A model generated the notes under the pieces. That model was given only the letters and a program-made list of their open reading frames with translations. It had not been told where the DNA came from and made no database searches. From FEN-1191 sp036490715 (lineage in GTDB: Bacteria; Pseudomonadota; Gammaproteobacteria; Steroidobacterales; Steroidobacteraceae), in contig DASXDL010000031.1 of assembly GCA_036490715.1 (NCBI GenBank), positions 1-64,000 of the forward strand: DNA of 64,000 nt, written 5' to 3'. Of the stretch, positions 41,248-50,883 are shown in pieces (the first letter of the stretch is position 1; the number at the start of each line of letters is the position of its first letter). A program made the position numbers and the translations under genes.

Positions 41248-43572
41248 ATGTCGGAGGATGACGAAGCCCGCGATGAGGTGAAGGTGCCAGCCGGCGGTTG
41301 GGGCTCGGCTAAGGCCTCGGCCTCGATTCTGCTGCAGGAACATGCGCTGCTGTCCGGGCCGCGCGCCATCCTCAGGCAGAACAAGCCCGACGGCTTCATG
41401 TGCGTGAGCTGCTCCTGGGCCAAGCCCGCCCACCCGCACACCGTCGAGGCCTGCGAGAATGGCATCAAGGCGACTGCCTGGGAACTCACTTCCAAGCGCA
41501 CCCCGCCGGCGTTCTTCGCCGCGCATACGGTCACGGAACTGCGAAGCTGGTCGGATCTGGATCTGGAAGATCAAGGTCGCCTGACCGATCCATTGAAGTG
41601 GGATGCGAGCAGCGACCGGTATGTGCCGGTGGCCTGGGAGCAGGCGTTCGCCGAGATCGGCGCACAGCTTAAACGGCTCGATCCCAAGTCAGTCGTGTTC
41701 TATACCTCGGGACGCGCCTCGCTCGAAGCGTCATTCATGTTTCAGTTGAGCGCGCGCCTATACGGCAACAACAACCTGCCGGACAGCTCCAACATGTGTC
41801 ACGAGAGCACCTCGGTCGCGTTGCCGCAAACCATCGGCGTCGGCATTGGCACGGTCGACCTGAGCGATTTCGAGCACACCGATTGCATCTTCTTCTTCGG
41901 TCAGAACGTCGGCGTGAACAGTCCGCGCATGCTGCATCAGCTGCAGGAGGCCCGGGGGCGTGACGTGCCGATCGTGACCTTCAATCCGCTGCGCGAGCGC
42001 GGGCTGGTGGCTTTTCGCAATCCACTGTCCGTGCCGCAGATGGCGCTGGGTGGCGAAACGCCGATCAGCACCCAATATCACCAAGTCCGGATCGGCGGCG
42101 ACATCGCGGCGATCACCGGCATGTGCAAGGCGCTGGTAGACGCCGACGACGCCGCGCGCAGCAGCGGGGCGGCACGCGTGCTCGACCTGGCCTTCATCCA
42201 GGAGCATACGCACGGCTTGGAGGAATTTATCGCCTACCTGCGCGCCTGCTCGTGGCAGGAGATCGAACAGGAGTGCAGCCTGACGCGCGCGGCGCTCGAG
42301 CAGGCGGCGGCCGAATACGCGCGCGCCACCAAGGTCATCGCGATCTACGGCATGGGGCTCACGCAGCATCGGCGCGGCGTTGAATGCGTGCAGATGGTCT
42401 CCAACCTGCTGCTGCTCCGAGGCAATATGGGCAAGCCGGGCGCGGGCATCTGTCCGGTGCGAGGGCATTCCAATGTTCAGGGCCAGCGCACCGTCGGCAT
42501 TACCGAGAAGCCCGAACTGGCACCGCTCGATAAGCTCGAGCAGCGCTATGGTTTCAAGGCGCCGCGTACCAAGGGCCTCAACACGGTCGAGACCTGCAAC
42601 GGCGTGCTCGATGGCAGCGTCAAGGGCTTCATCGCCTTGGGCGGTAATTTCGTGCGCGCCGTTCCGGAGACCGCGCTGCTGGAGGCGGCCTGGCCGGCGC
42701 TGGAACTGACTGTGCAGATCGCCACCAAGCTCAACCGCAGCCACCTGATCCACGGTCGCAGCGCCTATCTGCTGCCCTGTCGCGGACGCATCGAGATCGA
42801 CCTGCAGGCCAGCGGTGCGCAGTCGGTATCGACCGAGGACAGCACCGGCTACATGCACGCCTCGGTCGGCATCGCGCGCCCGGCGTCCGAGAATCTGCGC
42901 TCGGAGCCGGCCATCATCGCCGGCATCGCCAAGGCCGCACTGCCGCCGAACCCGCGGATCGATTGGGATCGCTGGGTGGGCGACTACCGCCTGATCCGCG
43001 ATGAGATCGCGGCGGCTCTGCCGGACATATTTCACGACTTCAACCGCCGGCGCGAGACACCCGGGGGCTTTCGCCGCCCGCTCGCGGTCGCCCACCGGCA
43101 GTGGAAGACCAAGAATGGCAAGGCCAATTTCATCGTGCCCGCCAGCCTGATCGAGGATCCGGACGTGCAGCGGATGCAACCCTGCGGTGAGCAAGTGCTG
43201 CGGCTGATGACCATGCGCAGCGACGATCAGTTCAATACCACGGTGTACACACTGAATGATCGATTCCGCGGCGTGGTCGGAACCCGACGGCTGCTGTTTG
43301 CCAATCCGGAGGATCTGGTGCGCCTCGGCCTGGCGGATGGTGATTGTGTGATTGCCGAGACCGCGGTCACCGACGGCGTCGCCCGGCGCGTCAGCGGGCT
43401 GCGGCTCAAGAGCTACGACATTCCTCTGGGATGCCTGGCGGGCTACTACCCCGAATGCAATCCATTAATTCCGCTCTGGCACCACGCCAAGGACAGCGCC
43501 GTACCGGCCGGCAAGTCGATACCGGTGCGGCTGATCAAGATGGCCGAGGCGATCGAGCCGGCAGCATCCTGA
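41248..43572 (+). CDS. FdhF/YdeP-type molybdopterin oxidoreductase
   Basis: This 774-residue protein resembles E. coli YdeP: KVPAGGWGSAKASASIL at the start, GFMCVSCSWAKP, bis-MGD-binding segments (YTSGRASLEASFM; NMCHESTSVAL; FFGQNVGVNSPR) and a C-terminal MopB domain (LRLMTMRSDDQFNTTVY). The selenocysteine/cysteine position of formate dehydrogenase is not evident. YdeP-like proteins are linked to acid resistance, but the electron donor is unknown. It is cytosolic, with no partner subunit beside it. Confidence 0.88.
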   Translation: MSEDDEARDEVKVPAGGWGSAKASASILLQEHALLSGPRAILRQNKPDGFMCVSCSWAKPAHPHTVEACENGIKATAWELTSKRTPPAFFAAHTVTELRSWSDLDLEDQGRLTDPLKWDASSDRYVPVAWEQAFAEIGAQLKRLDPKSVVFYTSGRASLEASFMFQLSARLYGNNNLPDSSNMCHESTSVALPQTIGVGIGTVDLSDFEHTDCIFFFGQNVGVNSPRMLHQLQEARGRDVPIVTFNPLRERGLVAFRNPLSVPQMALGGETPISTQYHQVRIGGDIAAITGMCKALVDADDAARSSGAARVLDLAFIQEHTHGLEEFIAYLRACSWQEIEQECSLTRAALEQAAAEYARATKVIAIYGMGLTQHRRGVECVQMVSNLLLLRGNMGKPGAGICPVRGHSNVQGQRTVGITEKPELAPLDKLEQRYGFKAPRTKGLNTVETCNGVLDGSVKGFIALGGNFVRAVPETALLEAAWPALELTVQIATKLNRSHLIHGRSAYLLPCRGRIEIDLQASGAQSVSTEDSTGYMHASVGIARPASENLRSEPAIIAGIAKAALPPNPRIDWDRWVGDYRLIRDEIAAALPDIFHDFNRRRETPGGFRRPLAVAHRQWKTKNGKANFIVPASLIEDPDVQRMQPCGEQVLRLMTMRSDDQFNTTVYTLNDRFRGVVGTRRLLFANPEDLVRLGLADGDCVIAETAVTDGVARRVSGLRLKSYDIPLGCLAGYYPECNPLIPLWHHAKDSAVPAGKSIPVRLIKMAEAIEPAAS

Positions 43573-43579
43573 TTCCCTG

Positions 43580-44530
43580 TCAGTGTCGGGCGGCCGCAGC
43601 CGCGTCGGCGAATCCCTCGCGCCAGGACGGATGCGACGGGCTCCAGCCCAGCTCGCGCCGCGCCTTGCCGTTCCAGCCGGCGCGGTTGTCGGTCATCATC
43701 GTCACCAGGTGCTCGCCGGTGAGAATTCGCGCAAGCCAGCGCGGCACGTGGATCGGTGCCTTGGCGCCGAGCACCTGCGCCAGCCGCGGCAACCATTCGC
43801 GCACCGGCGCCGGGTCGTCGTCGACGATGTTGTAGATGCCGGCGGCGCCGCGTTCGACCGCCGCCGCGGTGGCGCGCGCCGCGTCGTCGACGTGGATGAA
43901 GGACCACCAGCCGTTGCCCTCGCCGATGACCGGCACAAACCGATGTTTGAACTGCCGCACCGCTGCGGCATCGAGCATGCCGGTCCCGGGTCCGTACAGC
44001 GACCCGTAGCGCAGCACCAGCCCCTGGTCGGGGTAGGCGGCCGCAACGGCGAGTTCCAGGTGGCGAATCGCATCCAGGGTGTGACGCAGCTCCGCGGGCG
44101 GATTGGGATCGAGTGGACACTCTTCGGACTTCACCGGGCCGCCAGTGTGGGCGTATGGCCAGCCGCAGAAGCTTTGAGCGATGAAGCGCCGCGCGCCCGA
44201 TTCGCGCGCCGCGGCCAGCAGGTAGTCGAGCGCCTGGGTCCGCAGGCGGTTGGTGGCGGCAAAATTATTGTCGAAGCGGCGCAGGTCGCCGATATTGGAC
44301 AGCGCCGTCATCTCATGGATCACGACCTGGGCATGGGCGGCCAGCACCGCGCGACGCAGCAGCGCCGGGCGCAGCGCGTCGACCACAATCGGCGTGGCTC
44401 CGGCCTCGCGCAAGCTGTCGGCTTTGCGCGGGGTGCGGGTGATTCCCACGACTTCGTGGCCGGCGGCAATCAATAGCGGCACCAGTGGGGTGCCCACCGC
44501 ACCGGTGGCTCCGGCGATCAGTACACGCAT
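43580..44530 (-). CDS. NAD(P)-dependent epimerase/reductase (extended SDR)
   Basis: From the ATG at 44530 the protein has 316 residues. The Rossmann motif RVLIAGATGAVGTPLVPLL opens it. A usual YxxxK is not clear (SFCGWPYAHTGG lies near the expected place), so it may be an atypical SDR. GEGNGWWSFIHVDDAARA is typical of NAD-dependent epimerase-like proteins. Likely a cytosolic sugar-nucleotide or aldehyde reductase. It converges with the YdeP-like gene, 7 bases between stops. Confidence 0.82.
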   Translation of the reverse strand: MRVLIAGATGAVGTPLVPLLIAAGHEVVGITRTPRKADSLREAGATPIVVDALRPALLRRAVLAAHAQVVIHEMTALSNIGDLRRFDNNFAATNRLRTQALDYLLAAARESGARRFIAQSFCGWPYAHTGGPVKSEECPLDPNPPAELRHTLDAIRHLELAVAAAYPDQGLVLRYGSLYGPGTGMLDAAAVRQFKHRFVPVIGEGNGWWSFIHVDDAARATAAAVERGAAGIYNIVDDDPAPVREWLPRLAQVLGAKAPIHVPRWLARILTGEHLVTMMTDNRAGWNGKARRELGWSPSHPSWREGFADAAAAARH

Positions 44531-44627
44531 GTGATCACTATAGAGCGCAGTGCGTTCGGTCGCTGCCAGACCGGTCCTACGGTATAAGATAGCGGCGCAA
44601 CAAAACCCCAGCGCGGAGGGGCAGCAC

Positions 44628-44996
44628 ATGATCGGTTACGTGACCATCGGTACCAATGATCTGGCGCGCGGCGCGCGCTTCTATGACGCGCTCGCCAAGG
44701 AGCTGGGAACCAAGCGCATGATGGAGAGCGAGCGCTTCATCGCCTGGGGGAATCCCGGTGGCGGGGCAGGTCTGGGACTGGCGCGACCGTTCGATGGCCA
44801 CGCCGCCAGCGTCGGCAATGGCGTCATGGTGGCGCTCGCGGCCAAGGACCGGGCGCAGGTTGATCGCCTCCACCAGCTGGCGCTATCGCTCGGCGGCAAG
44901 GATGAGGGCGCTCCGGGCGCACGCTTCGATGGCTTCTACGCCGCGTATTTTCGCGACCTGGACGGCAACAAGCTCAACGCGTTCGTGATGGGCTGA
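44628..44996 (+). CDS. VOC (glyoxalase/bleomycin-resistance) family protein
   Basis: The 122-residue protein starts at an ATG with GGAGGGG upstream. It shows the family start MIGYVTIGTNDLARGARFYDAL and the end YAAYFRDLDGNKLNAF, with paired metal positions of a vicinal-oxygen-chelate fold. Such single-domain members act as lyases, isomerases or drug-binding proteins. The exact role is not predictable. Confidence 0.85.
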   Translation: MIGYVTIGTNDLARGARFYDALAKELGTKRMMESERFIAWGNPGGGAGLGLARPFDGHAASVGNGVMVALAAKDRAQVDRLHQLALSLGGKDEGAPGARFDGFYAAYFRDLDGNKLNAFVMG

Positions 44997-45029
44997 AACC
45001 GTGCCCGTCGGCCAGCGCCGCTTGAACCA

Positions 45030-45470
45030 TTAACGGTATTCGCCCCAGCCGCGCGCCATGGCGGCCGCGAATACCGGCAGCAGGAAGAACAACGCGAACT
45101 CCAGCACCACGAAACGGCGAACCTTGAGCGCCAGCTCGCGGGCCGGAAGCTCCGGAGTCGTGCTCCAGCGTCGCAAGGCAATGGTCGGCGGAATCGACAG
45201 CAGCGCGATCAGGGCGAAGTCGCCGATCTTGAGCCAGAAGAAAAGGTTGTGCGAATAGTAGGCCCAGCCTTTGGCGGCGAAGATGGCGCGGCCAAATCCC
45301 ACGATCACGATCAGGCCGGCCAGGACTCCATACCACAGGTCGATCCGTGCCAGGCGCTGCACCATCACGCGGCTCAGGTCGGCCTGCAGGAACACCAGTT
45401 CACCCACCAGGGCCGCGAACAGCGCAAACATCAGCAGGTGATGGCCGACCGCAAGGCCAAGATCGAGCAT
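45030..45470 (-). CDS. DUF2214-type membrane protein
   Basis: The 146-residue protein has four hydrophobic helices (HHLLMFALFAALVGELVFL, WYGVLAGLIVIVGFGRAIF, FWLKIGDFALIALLSIPP, LEFALFFLLPVFAAAMA). The GKGWAYYSHN-like block in the middle (AAKGWAYYSHNLFFWLKIG) is typical of DUF2214. Inner-membrane location; no known function. Confidence 0.8.
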   Translation of the reverse strand: MLDLGLAVGHHLLMFALFAALVGELVFLQADLSRVMVQRLARIDLWYGVLAGLIVIVGFGRAIFAAKGWAYYSHNLFFWLKIGDFALIALLSIPPTIALRRWSTTPELPARELALKVRRFVVLEFALFFLLPVFAAAMARGWGEYR

Positions 45471-45552
45471 GCTCAGGGCCTCCTCATTGCCGCTCAAGCA
45501 TAAACCCGGCGGCACGGGTCGGTGGCGTGCCTTATGATTCAGGTAGTTATTT

Positions 45553-46326
45553 TCAGTCGCTGAGCTCGATCCAGGTCGGCGCATGATCGCTGGTCTTTTC
45601 CCAGCCGCGCACGTCGCGATCGACCCCGGCCGCCGTTAGCCGCGGCGCGAGCGCCGGATTGATCAGCAGGTGGTCGATCCGCAGACCGGCATCGCGTGGA
45701 AAGGCGTTGCGGAAGTAATCCCAGAACGTGTAGATGCGCTCGTTGCCATGCAGCTGGCGCAGGCAGTCGACCCACCCTTGCGCCAGCAGCCGCTGGTAAG
45801 CCGCGCGCGCCTCGGGCCGATACAGCGCATCGTCGATCCAGCGCTCGGGCTTGTAGACATCGATGTCAGTCGGGATGACATTGTAGTCGCCGGCGAGCAC
45901 CACCGGCCGCTTGCTCGCCACGAGCTCGGCCGCGCGCTCGGTGAAGCGATCGAACCAGCGCAGCTTGTAATCGAATTTCGGCCCGGGCGCCGGATTGCCG
46001 TTCGGCAAATACAGGCAGCCGACGACCAGGCCATCGACGCCAGCCTCGATGTATCGACTGTGGACATCATCGGGATCGCCCGGCAGGCCGCGACGCACGT
46101 CGATGGTCTCTGCCGTGCGCGTCAGGATGGCGACGCCGTTCCAGCTCTTCTGGCCGTGCCAGATGGCGTGATAGCCGGCCTGGCGGATCGCCATCTCCGG
46201 AAAACGCTCCTGCGGCGCCTTCAGTTCCTGCAGGCAAGCGATGTCCGGCGCGGACTGCTCGAGCCAGCGCAGCAGCACCGGCAGGCGGCCGTTCACGCCG
46301 TTGACGTTGTAGGTCGCAATCTTCAT
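45553..46326 (-). CDS. xthA: Exodeoxyribonuclease III
   Basis: This 257-residue EEP enzyme shows the full set of ExoIII landmarks: KIATYNVNGVNGRL, CLQELKAP (metal Glu), WNGVAILTR, YLPNGNP, VLAGDYNVIPTDIDV, LRIDHLLI and TSDHAPTWIEL (catalytic Asp-His). It removes nucleotides at abasic sites during base-excision repair. The length is standard. Confidence 0.95.
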   Translation of the reverse strand: MKIATYNVNGVNGRLPVLLRWLEQSAPDIACLQELKAPQERFPEMAIRQAGYHAIWHGQKSWNGVAILTRTAETIDVRRGLPGDPDDVHSRYIEAGVDGLVVGCLYLPNGNPAPGPKFDYKLRWFDRFTERAAELVASKRPVVLAGDYNVIPTDIDVYKPERWIDDALYRPEARAAYQRLLAQGWVDCLRQLHGNERIYTFWDYFRNAFPRDAGLRIDHLLINPALAPRLTAAGVDRDVRGWEKTSDHAPTWIELSD

Positions 46327-46337
46327 TTTTCAGCCGC

Positions 46338-46829
46338 TCACCTCAGAATCTCGACCAGCAATACCCAGGCGTTCAGCAGTGCTACCGCAATCGACAGCAC
46401 GGCCGCCAGGGCGAACCAGTGCATGCCGCCGGGCAGATAGCCAGCCAATGACAGGCCGGCCAGTCCCAGCGGAATCGTCGCGCACTGGTAGAACACGGTG
46501 CGCCAGAGCGTATATCGAAGTCGCACGTATCGCCGGTGGATGAGCTCCTGCAGCTGTCGCACACTGGGCAAACCCCAGGTAGGCGCCCATAAAATGAGCA
46601 CTTCGACTCCCAGCCGCGCGGCCGACTGCTCCGGCACCAGCGCCAGCAACGCCCCGATCAGTGTGGCCGCCAGCAGCAGGATGGTTTCGCCGGCCCGACC
46701 GGCGATACCGGGAAGTTTGAGTATCTGCCCGAGATTGATCGACAGCGCCACGAATACCAGACCGGCCAGCGCCCCGGCGGTGCCAGCGGTGGCCACCAGG
46801 AAGTCGTTCCAGTTTGTGATCGGGGACAT
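46338..46829 (-). CDS. Uncharacterised inner-membrane protein
   Basis: From the ATG at 46829 the protein has 163 residues. Four or five helices are visible (AGALAGLVFVALSINL, ETILLLAATLIGALLALV, QCATIPLGLAGLSLAGYL, FALAAVLSIAVALLNAWVLLV). The N-terminal WNDFLVATAGTAGALAGLVFVALSI pattern recurs in conserved proteins of unknown function. It ends 11 bases before the exonuclease III start, so it may share its transcript. Confidence 0.7.
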   Translation of the reverse strand: MSPITNWNDFLVATAGTAGALAGLVFVALSINLGQILKLPGIAGRAGETILLLAATLIGALLALVPEQSAARLGVEVLILWAPTWGLPSVRQLQELIHRRYVRLRYTLWRTVFYQCATIPLGLAGLSLAGYLPGGMHWFALAAVLSIAVALLNAWVLLVEILR

Positions 46830-46989
46830 GTTGAGTTCCACGCGCAAGTGTCGTGCCGCCTGGGTACTTTGCCGCACTGACGAGATCGTATCCAGCGCGC
46901 TGGCGATTCGAGCTGGCGAGCCAAGCAGATACAATAGCTTCGTGGTCACACCGACCGATTCCAGCATTGCAGCGCGCAGGTGACTTCCG

Positions 46990-47868
46990 ATGAAGCAACT
47001 CAAGGGCCGGACGGCATTCATCACCGGCGGTGGCAGCGGCATCGGCTTGGGGATTGCGGAGAGTTTCCTTAAGGCCGGAATGCAGGTCGTGCTGGCCGAC
47101 CTGCGAGCCGATCACCTTGACGCCGCGTTGACGCATCTTGGCAACAACGGCTACGCCAGCGCGGTGCATGGCATCCGACTGGACGTGACCGACCGGGCAG
47201 CCATGGCGCAAGCCGCCGAGGACAGCGCGCGCCGGTTCGGCAACCTGCACGTGCTGGTGAACAACGCCGGTATCGGCATCAGCGGACCGTTCGATAGCAT
47301 CAGCTACGCCGACTGGGACTTCGGTATGGCGGTCAATCTGGGCGGCGTGATCAATGGGCTGCAGACGTTTTTGCCGCGCATCCTGGCGCACGGGCAGGGT
47401 GGCCATATCGTCAACACCTCATCGCTGCAGGCTGTGGTGCCGATGCCGGCGCAGTTCGTCATTTATCTTACGACCAAGGCCGCGGTACTCGCGCTGTCGG
47501 AGACCATTCGGCCGGATCTCGCCGCCAAGGACGTCGGCGTTACCGTCCTTTGCCCGGGGCCGGTGCGCACCAACATCCACGAGCTGGCCAAGAACCGCCC
47601 AGCGCAGTTCGGTGCCAGCGAGGCCTTCCGCCAGGTCGCGGATAACTATCCCAAACTGGAACTGCCCGGAATGATTGAACCGGACCGGGTCGGTGCGCTG
47701 GTTCTCCAGGCGCTCATCAATGATGAGCCCTATATTTTCACGCACGGTGAATGGCGCGATGCCGCCGATGCGCTGCACCGGGCACGAATGGCGGCCATGC
47801 CCACCGCCGTCGATCCGGCACTCGCGGCACTGCTGCGGCAACGATCGCAGCAGCAGGAACCTTCATGA
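46990..47868 (+). CDS. Short-chain dehydrogenase/reductase
   Basis: The 292-residue protein shows the cofactor motif TGGGSGIG (about 13-20), VNNAGIG, the catalytic Ser region (NTSSLQ) and YLTTK (Tyr-Lys pair near residue 158). It is cytosolic. The Asp following the second strand (LADLRAD) favours NAD(H). The substrate is unknown. It converges with the AcoR-like regulator gene. Confidence 0.9.
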   Translation: MKQLKGRTAFITGGGSGIGLGIAESFLKAGMQVVLADLRADHLDAALTHLGNNGYASAVHGIRLDVTDRAAMAQAAEDSARRFGNLHVLVNNAGIGISGPFDSISYADWDFGMAVNLGGVINGLQTFLPRILAHGQGGHIVNTSSLQAVVPMPAQFVIYLTTKAAVLALSETIRPDLAAKDVGVTVLCPGPVRTNIHELAKNRPAQFGASEAFRQVADNYPKLELPGMIEPDRVGALVLQALINDEPYIFTHGEWRDAADALHRARMAAMPTAVDPALAALLRQRSQQQEPS

Positions 47869-47887
47869 AGGTGAAGGACTAGATGCT

Positions 47888-49048
47888 TCAGGAGCGGCGC
47901 GGATGCGGCTTGGGAATTCCCAGCTGACGCAGCCGGCGATACAGGGTGCTGCGGCTGAGCTTCAGTTCCGCGGCTGCGCGCGACATGTTCCAGCGGCAGC
48001 GCTCGATCACACCGACGACCCGGGCGTACTCGCCGTCGGCATCGGAGCGCTGCCCGGCGGCGGGGGCGGTCGAGCGCGAGAAACCGATGAGTTGCCGGAA
48101 CGGGCGGCTGCTCGCGCTCGGCTGCACCATGACGTAATAACGGTGACCGTCGCCATGCGCTCGGGCCGACCACAGCGTCGCATCGGCGTGGCACGAGGAG
48201 CTCTTGAGATGATCCAGTCGCACCGATAGCAGCTGTTCGATGTCATGGCCCACCAGCTCGGCGCGCGATCGCACACCCAGCAGCGCCAGGGCAGAGCGAT
48301 CGGCGGCAACGACGATGCCATCGGCATCGAGCGCGATCGCGCCGTCGTTCACCAGATTGACGAATTCCGGGCGCCAATGGAACCGCAGCACCAGATGGCG
48401 CCGATGACGCTGCATGAACAGGCACTTTTCGATTGCCAGCGCCGACAGGTTCACCAGCGCCATGGTGTGTGCCTGACTGGCCCGGGTGTCATGCGCGCCG
48501 ACCGTGGAGGCGTCGAGCACCGCCACCACCTGATCCAGGGGATCGCGAATCAGTGCACCGGAGCAGGACAGTCCAATGTGATTGGACTTGAAGTGCTCGT
48601 CGCGGTGTACCGTCACCGAGCGCAGTTCGGCGAGGCAGGTGCCGATGCCGTTGGTGCCCTCGCTGCGTTCACTCCAGTCGGCACCCGGCAGCAGGCCGGC
48701 GCCCCGAAACAGCCGACCGAGGGTCGGATCGACCCGCTGGCACAGGATGATGCCGCTTTCGTCGGTGAGCAGCAGCGCGTAGCCGGAACCGGCGATCTGC
48801 TCGTACAGCAGATCGATCTCAGCGCTGGCAACTCCGATCAACTCATCGTGGCGCTGGACGCGCTCGCGCAGATCACCGGCAGCGATCACAGTCGGCGCAC
48901 ATTGGTGCTGCGGCGCCAGATGATAGGCGCGCGCGCACCGTGCCCACGAGCGGGCGATGCGCGTATCCGGCGATGTCAGTTGCGCCGCGGTTCCGTCGAC
49001 CGTTCGCATGACCTGATCGACGTGAAGGCTGAGCGTGCGGCTCTCCAT
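47888..49048 (-). CDS. AcoR-like regulator lacking the AAA+ sigma-54 domain
   Basis: The 386-residue protein has an N-terminal GAF sensor domain (about 55-200, with DESGIILCQRVD, RSEGTNGIGTCL and HYKS-like DEHFKSNHIGLSCSGALI), a PAS-like segment (about 230-300) and a Fis-type helix-turn-helix at the C-terminus (CRWNMSRAAAELKLSRSTLYRRLRQLG). AcoR/DhaR proteins usually carry a central AAA+ domain, which is absent here, so it cannot activate sigma-54 promoters in the classical way. It is divergent from an aldehyde dehydrogenase, its likely target. Confidence 0.87.
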   Translation of the reverse strand: MESRTLSLHVDQVMRTVDGTAAQLTSPDTRIARSWARCARAYHLAPQHQCAPTVIAAGDLRERVQRHDELIGVASAEIDLLYEQIAGSGYALLLTDESGIILCQRVDPTLGRLFRGAGLLPGADWSERSEGTNGIGTCLAELRSVTVHRDEHFKSNHIGLSCSGALIRDPLDQVVAVLDASTVGAHDTRASQAHTMALVNLSALAIEKCLFMQRHRRHLVLRFHWRPEFVNLVNDGAIALDADGIVVAADRSALALLGVRSRAELVGHDIEQLLSVRLDHLKSSSCHADATLWSARAHGDGHRYYVMVQPSASSRPFRQLIGFSRSTAPAAGQRSDADGEYARVVGVIERCRWNMSRAAAELKLSRSTLYRRLRQLGIPKPHPRRS

Positions 49049-49105
49049 GGGCCCCGTTGTACGCCATCACTGCCGCTTTGTCACAGTCCCGGCGGTGCCG
49101 CAGCG

Positions 49106-49122
49106 TGAGACAAACTGTTCCA
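49106..49122. promoter_or_regulatory. Dyad TGNNACA-N3-TGTNNCA between regulator and aldehyde dehydrogenase
   Basis: The 17-base sequence TGAGACAAACTGTTCCA is an imperfect dyad with matching outer and inner triplets around a 3-base centre. It lies 58 bases before the regulator gene and about 150 before the aldehyde dehydrogenase ATG. It is a candidate site for the Fis-type helix-turn-helix protein; binding is unproven. Confidence 0.4.
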
Positions 49123-49273
49123 TCTGCTGCCGAGGTGATTTCCCCTGTGGTGCGAGCGGCTTACACTCAAGGCCAATTCCATGCGGAAGGCTAGGCCTGC
49201 CTTCCCGCTCGCGCGGCTCGGTCGAGGGCTGCCGGGCCCGCCTCGGGGTGGTATCCAACTGGAGACTCTATAT

Positions 49274-50782
49274 ATGAATGCAGCTGTCGATATGGTGTCA
49301 CTGAGCGCACCGGTGAAGAGTTTCGTCGGTCAGCCGCTGCAGGTATTGATCGGCGGACGCTGGCAGAAGGCGCAGGCGGGTAAGGCCTTCGCCGTATTCA
49401 ATCCGGCCACCGAGAGCGTGATCGCGCAGGTCGCCGACTGTCAGAAGGCCGACGTCGACCTGGCGGTCGAAGCGGCCCGCCAGGCCTTCGATCGCGGCCC
49501 GTGGCCGACCCTGTCACCGTCGGCGCGCGGCAAGATACTGTGGAAGATCGGCGATCTGATTCTGGAGCATCTCGAAGAGCTCGCGCAGCTCGAGTCGCTC
49601 AACAATGGCAAGCCGATCGCGGTTGCTCGCGCCGCCGACGTGCCGCTCGCTGCCGACCTGTTCCACTACATGGCCGGCTGGGCGACCAAGATCGAGGGCA
49701 ACACGATCCCGCTGTCGGTCCCCTATACGCCCGACGCCGTCTATCACGCCTACACCCGCCGCGAACCGATCGGCGTCGTGGCGCAGATCATCCCGTGGAA
49801 CTTTCCGCTGCTGATGGCGGCCTGGAAACTCGGCCCGGTGCTCGCGGCGGGCTGCACCGTGGTGCTCAAGCCGGCGGAGGAAACCCCGCTGAGCGCGCTG
49901 CGTCTGGCGCAGATCTGCATGGATGCGGGCCTGCCACCGGGCGTGCTCAACGTCATCACTGGATTCGGCGAGACCTGCGGGGCGCCGCTCGCGGCCCACC
50001 CGAAGGTGGACAAGGTTGCTTTCACCGGCTCGACCGAGGTCGGCAAGCTCATCGTCAAGGCCGCTGCCAATGATCTCAAGAAGGTCACGCTCGAGCTCGG
50101 CGGCAAGTCACCGAACATCGTGCTCGACGACGCCGATATGGATCTTGCGATTGCCGGAGCCTCCAGCGCCATCTTCTTCAATCACGGCCAGTGCTGCTGT
50201 GCCGGATCGCGCCTGTTCGTGCAGGAAAAGCGCTATGACCGCGTGCTCGAGGGTGTCAGCAATGCGGCCAAGTCGATCAAGCTGGGGCCGGGGCTGGATC
50301 CGAACAGCCAGATGGGACCGCTGGTATCGAAAGTGCAGTTCGAGCGAGTCACCGGCTTTCTGCGTTCTGGCAAGGAGGAGGGGGCGCGCGCGGTGACCGG
50401 CGGCAAGCGCCATGGGGATAAGGGCTACTTCGTGGAACCCACGGTGCTGGAAGGGACCCATGAAAAAATGCGTGTCTATCAGGAGGAAATCTTCGGCCCG
50501 GTCGTCACGGTCATGCCGTTCAAGGAGGTTGATGATGAGCTCATCCGCCGCGCCAACGACACCGTGTACGGCCTGGCGGCGGGCGTCTGGACCACCAATA
50601 TGAAGCGCGCGCACCGCATCGCCAATGCGCTGCGCGCCGGCACGGTCTGGATCAACTGCTACAACATCTTCGATGCGGCACTGCCGTTCGGAGGCTATAA
50701 GCAGTCTGGCTGGGGTCGCGAGATGGGACACGAGGTGCTCAACAACTATCTCGAGACCAAGGCGATCTGCGCCAGCGTCTAA
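49274..50782 (+). CDS. NAD(P)-dependent aldehyde dehydrogenase
   Basis: From the ATG at 49274 the protein has 502 residues. It contains PWNFPLLMAAWKLGPVLAAG, the cofactor-site FTGSTEVGK, catalytic Glu in TLELGGKSPNIV (about residue 275) and catalytic Cys in NHGQCCCAGSR (about residue 308), and EEIFGPV. It oxidises an aldehyde to the acid in the cytosol. It is divergent from the AcoR-like regulator and followed by an intrinsic terminator. Being next to the acyl-CoA lyase operon, it may oxidise the aldehyde that such a lyase would release. Confidence 0.94.
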   Translation: MNAAVDMVSLSAPVKSFVGQPLQVLIGGRWQKAQAGKAFAVFNPATESVIAQVADCQKADVDLAVEAARQAFDRGPWPTLSPSARGKILWKIGDLILEHLEELAQLESLNNGKPIAVARAADVPLAADLFHYMAGWATKIEGNTIPLSVPYTPDAVYHAYTRREPIGVVAQIIPWNFPLLMAAWKLGPVLAAGCTVVLKPAEETPLSALRLAQICMDAGLPPGVLNVITGFGETCGAPLAAHPKVDKVAFTGSTEVGKLIVKAAANDLKKVTLELGGKSPNIVLDDADMDLAIAGASSAIFFNHGQCCCAGSRLFVQEKRYDRVLEGVSNAAKSIKLGPGLDPNSQMGPLVSKVQFERVTGFLRSGKEEGARAVTGGKRHGDKGYFVEPTVLEGTHEKMRVYQEEIFGPVVTVMPFKEVDDELIRRANDTVYGLAAGVWTTNMKRAHRIANALRAGTVWINCYNIFDAALPFGGYKQSGWGREMGHEVLNNYLETKAICASV

Positions 50783-50820
50783 GTTCAGCGACGACTATCC
50801 AACGATAAGACCCCCAATCG

Positions 50821-50857
50821 TCCCGCCGGCCCTTACGGGTCGGCGGGATATTTTTTT
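50821..50857 (+). terminator. Rho-independent terminator of the aldehyde dehydrogenase gene
   Basis: A 12-pair GC-rich stem (50821-50832 with 50837-50848, one G-T pair) encloses a TTAC loop and is followed by TA and seven T residues (50851-50857). It begins 38 bases after the stop codon. Confidence 0.9.
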
Positions 50858-50883
50858 GGATATATCCCAACGGCATGCTGCAG

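Noticed and set aside
49049..49273. A sigma-54 (-24/-12) promoter expected from the AcoR-like regulator
   Set aside because: No TGGC-N8-TGC-type element was found by eye, and the regulator lacks the AAA+ domain needed to use one.
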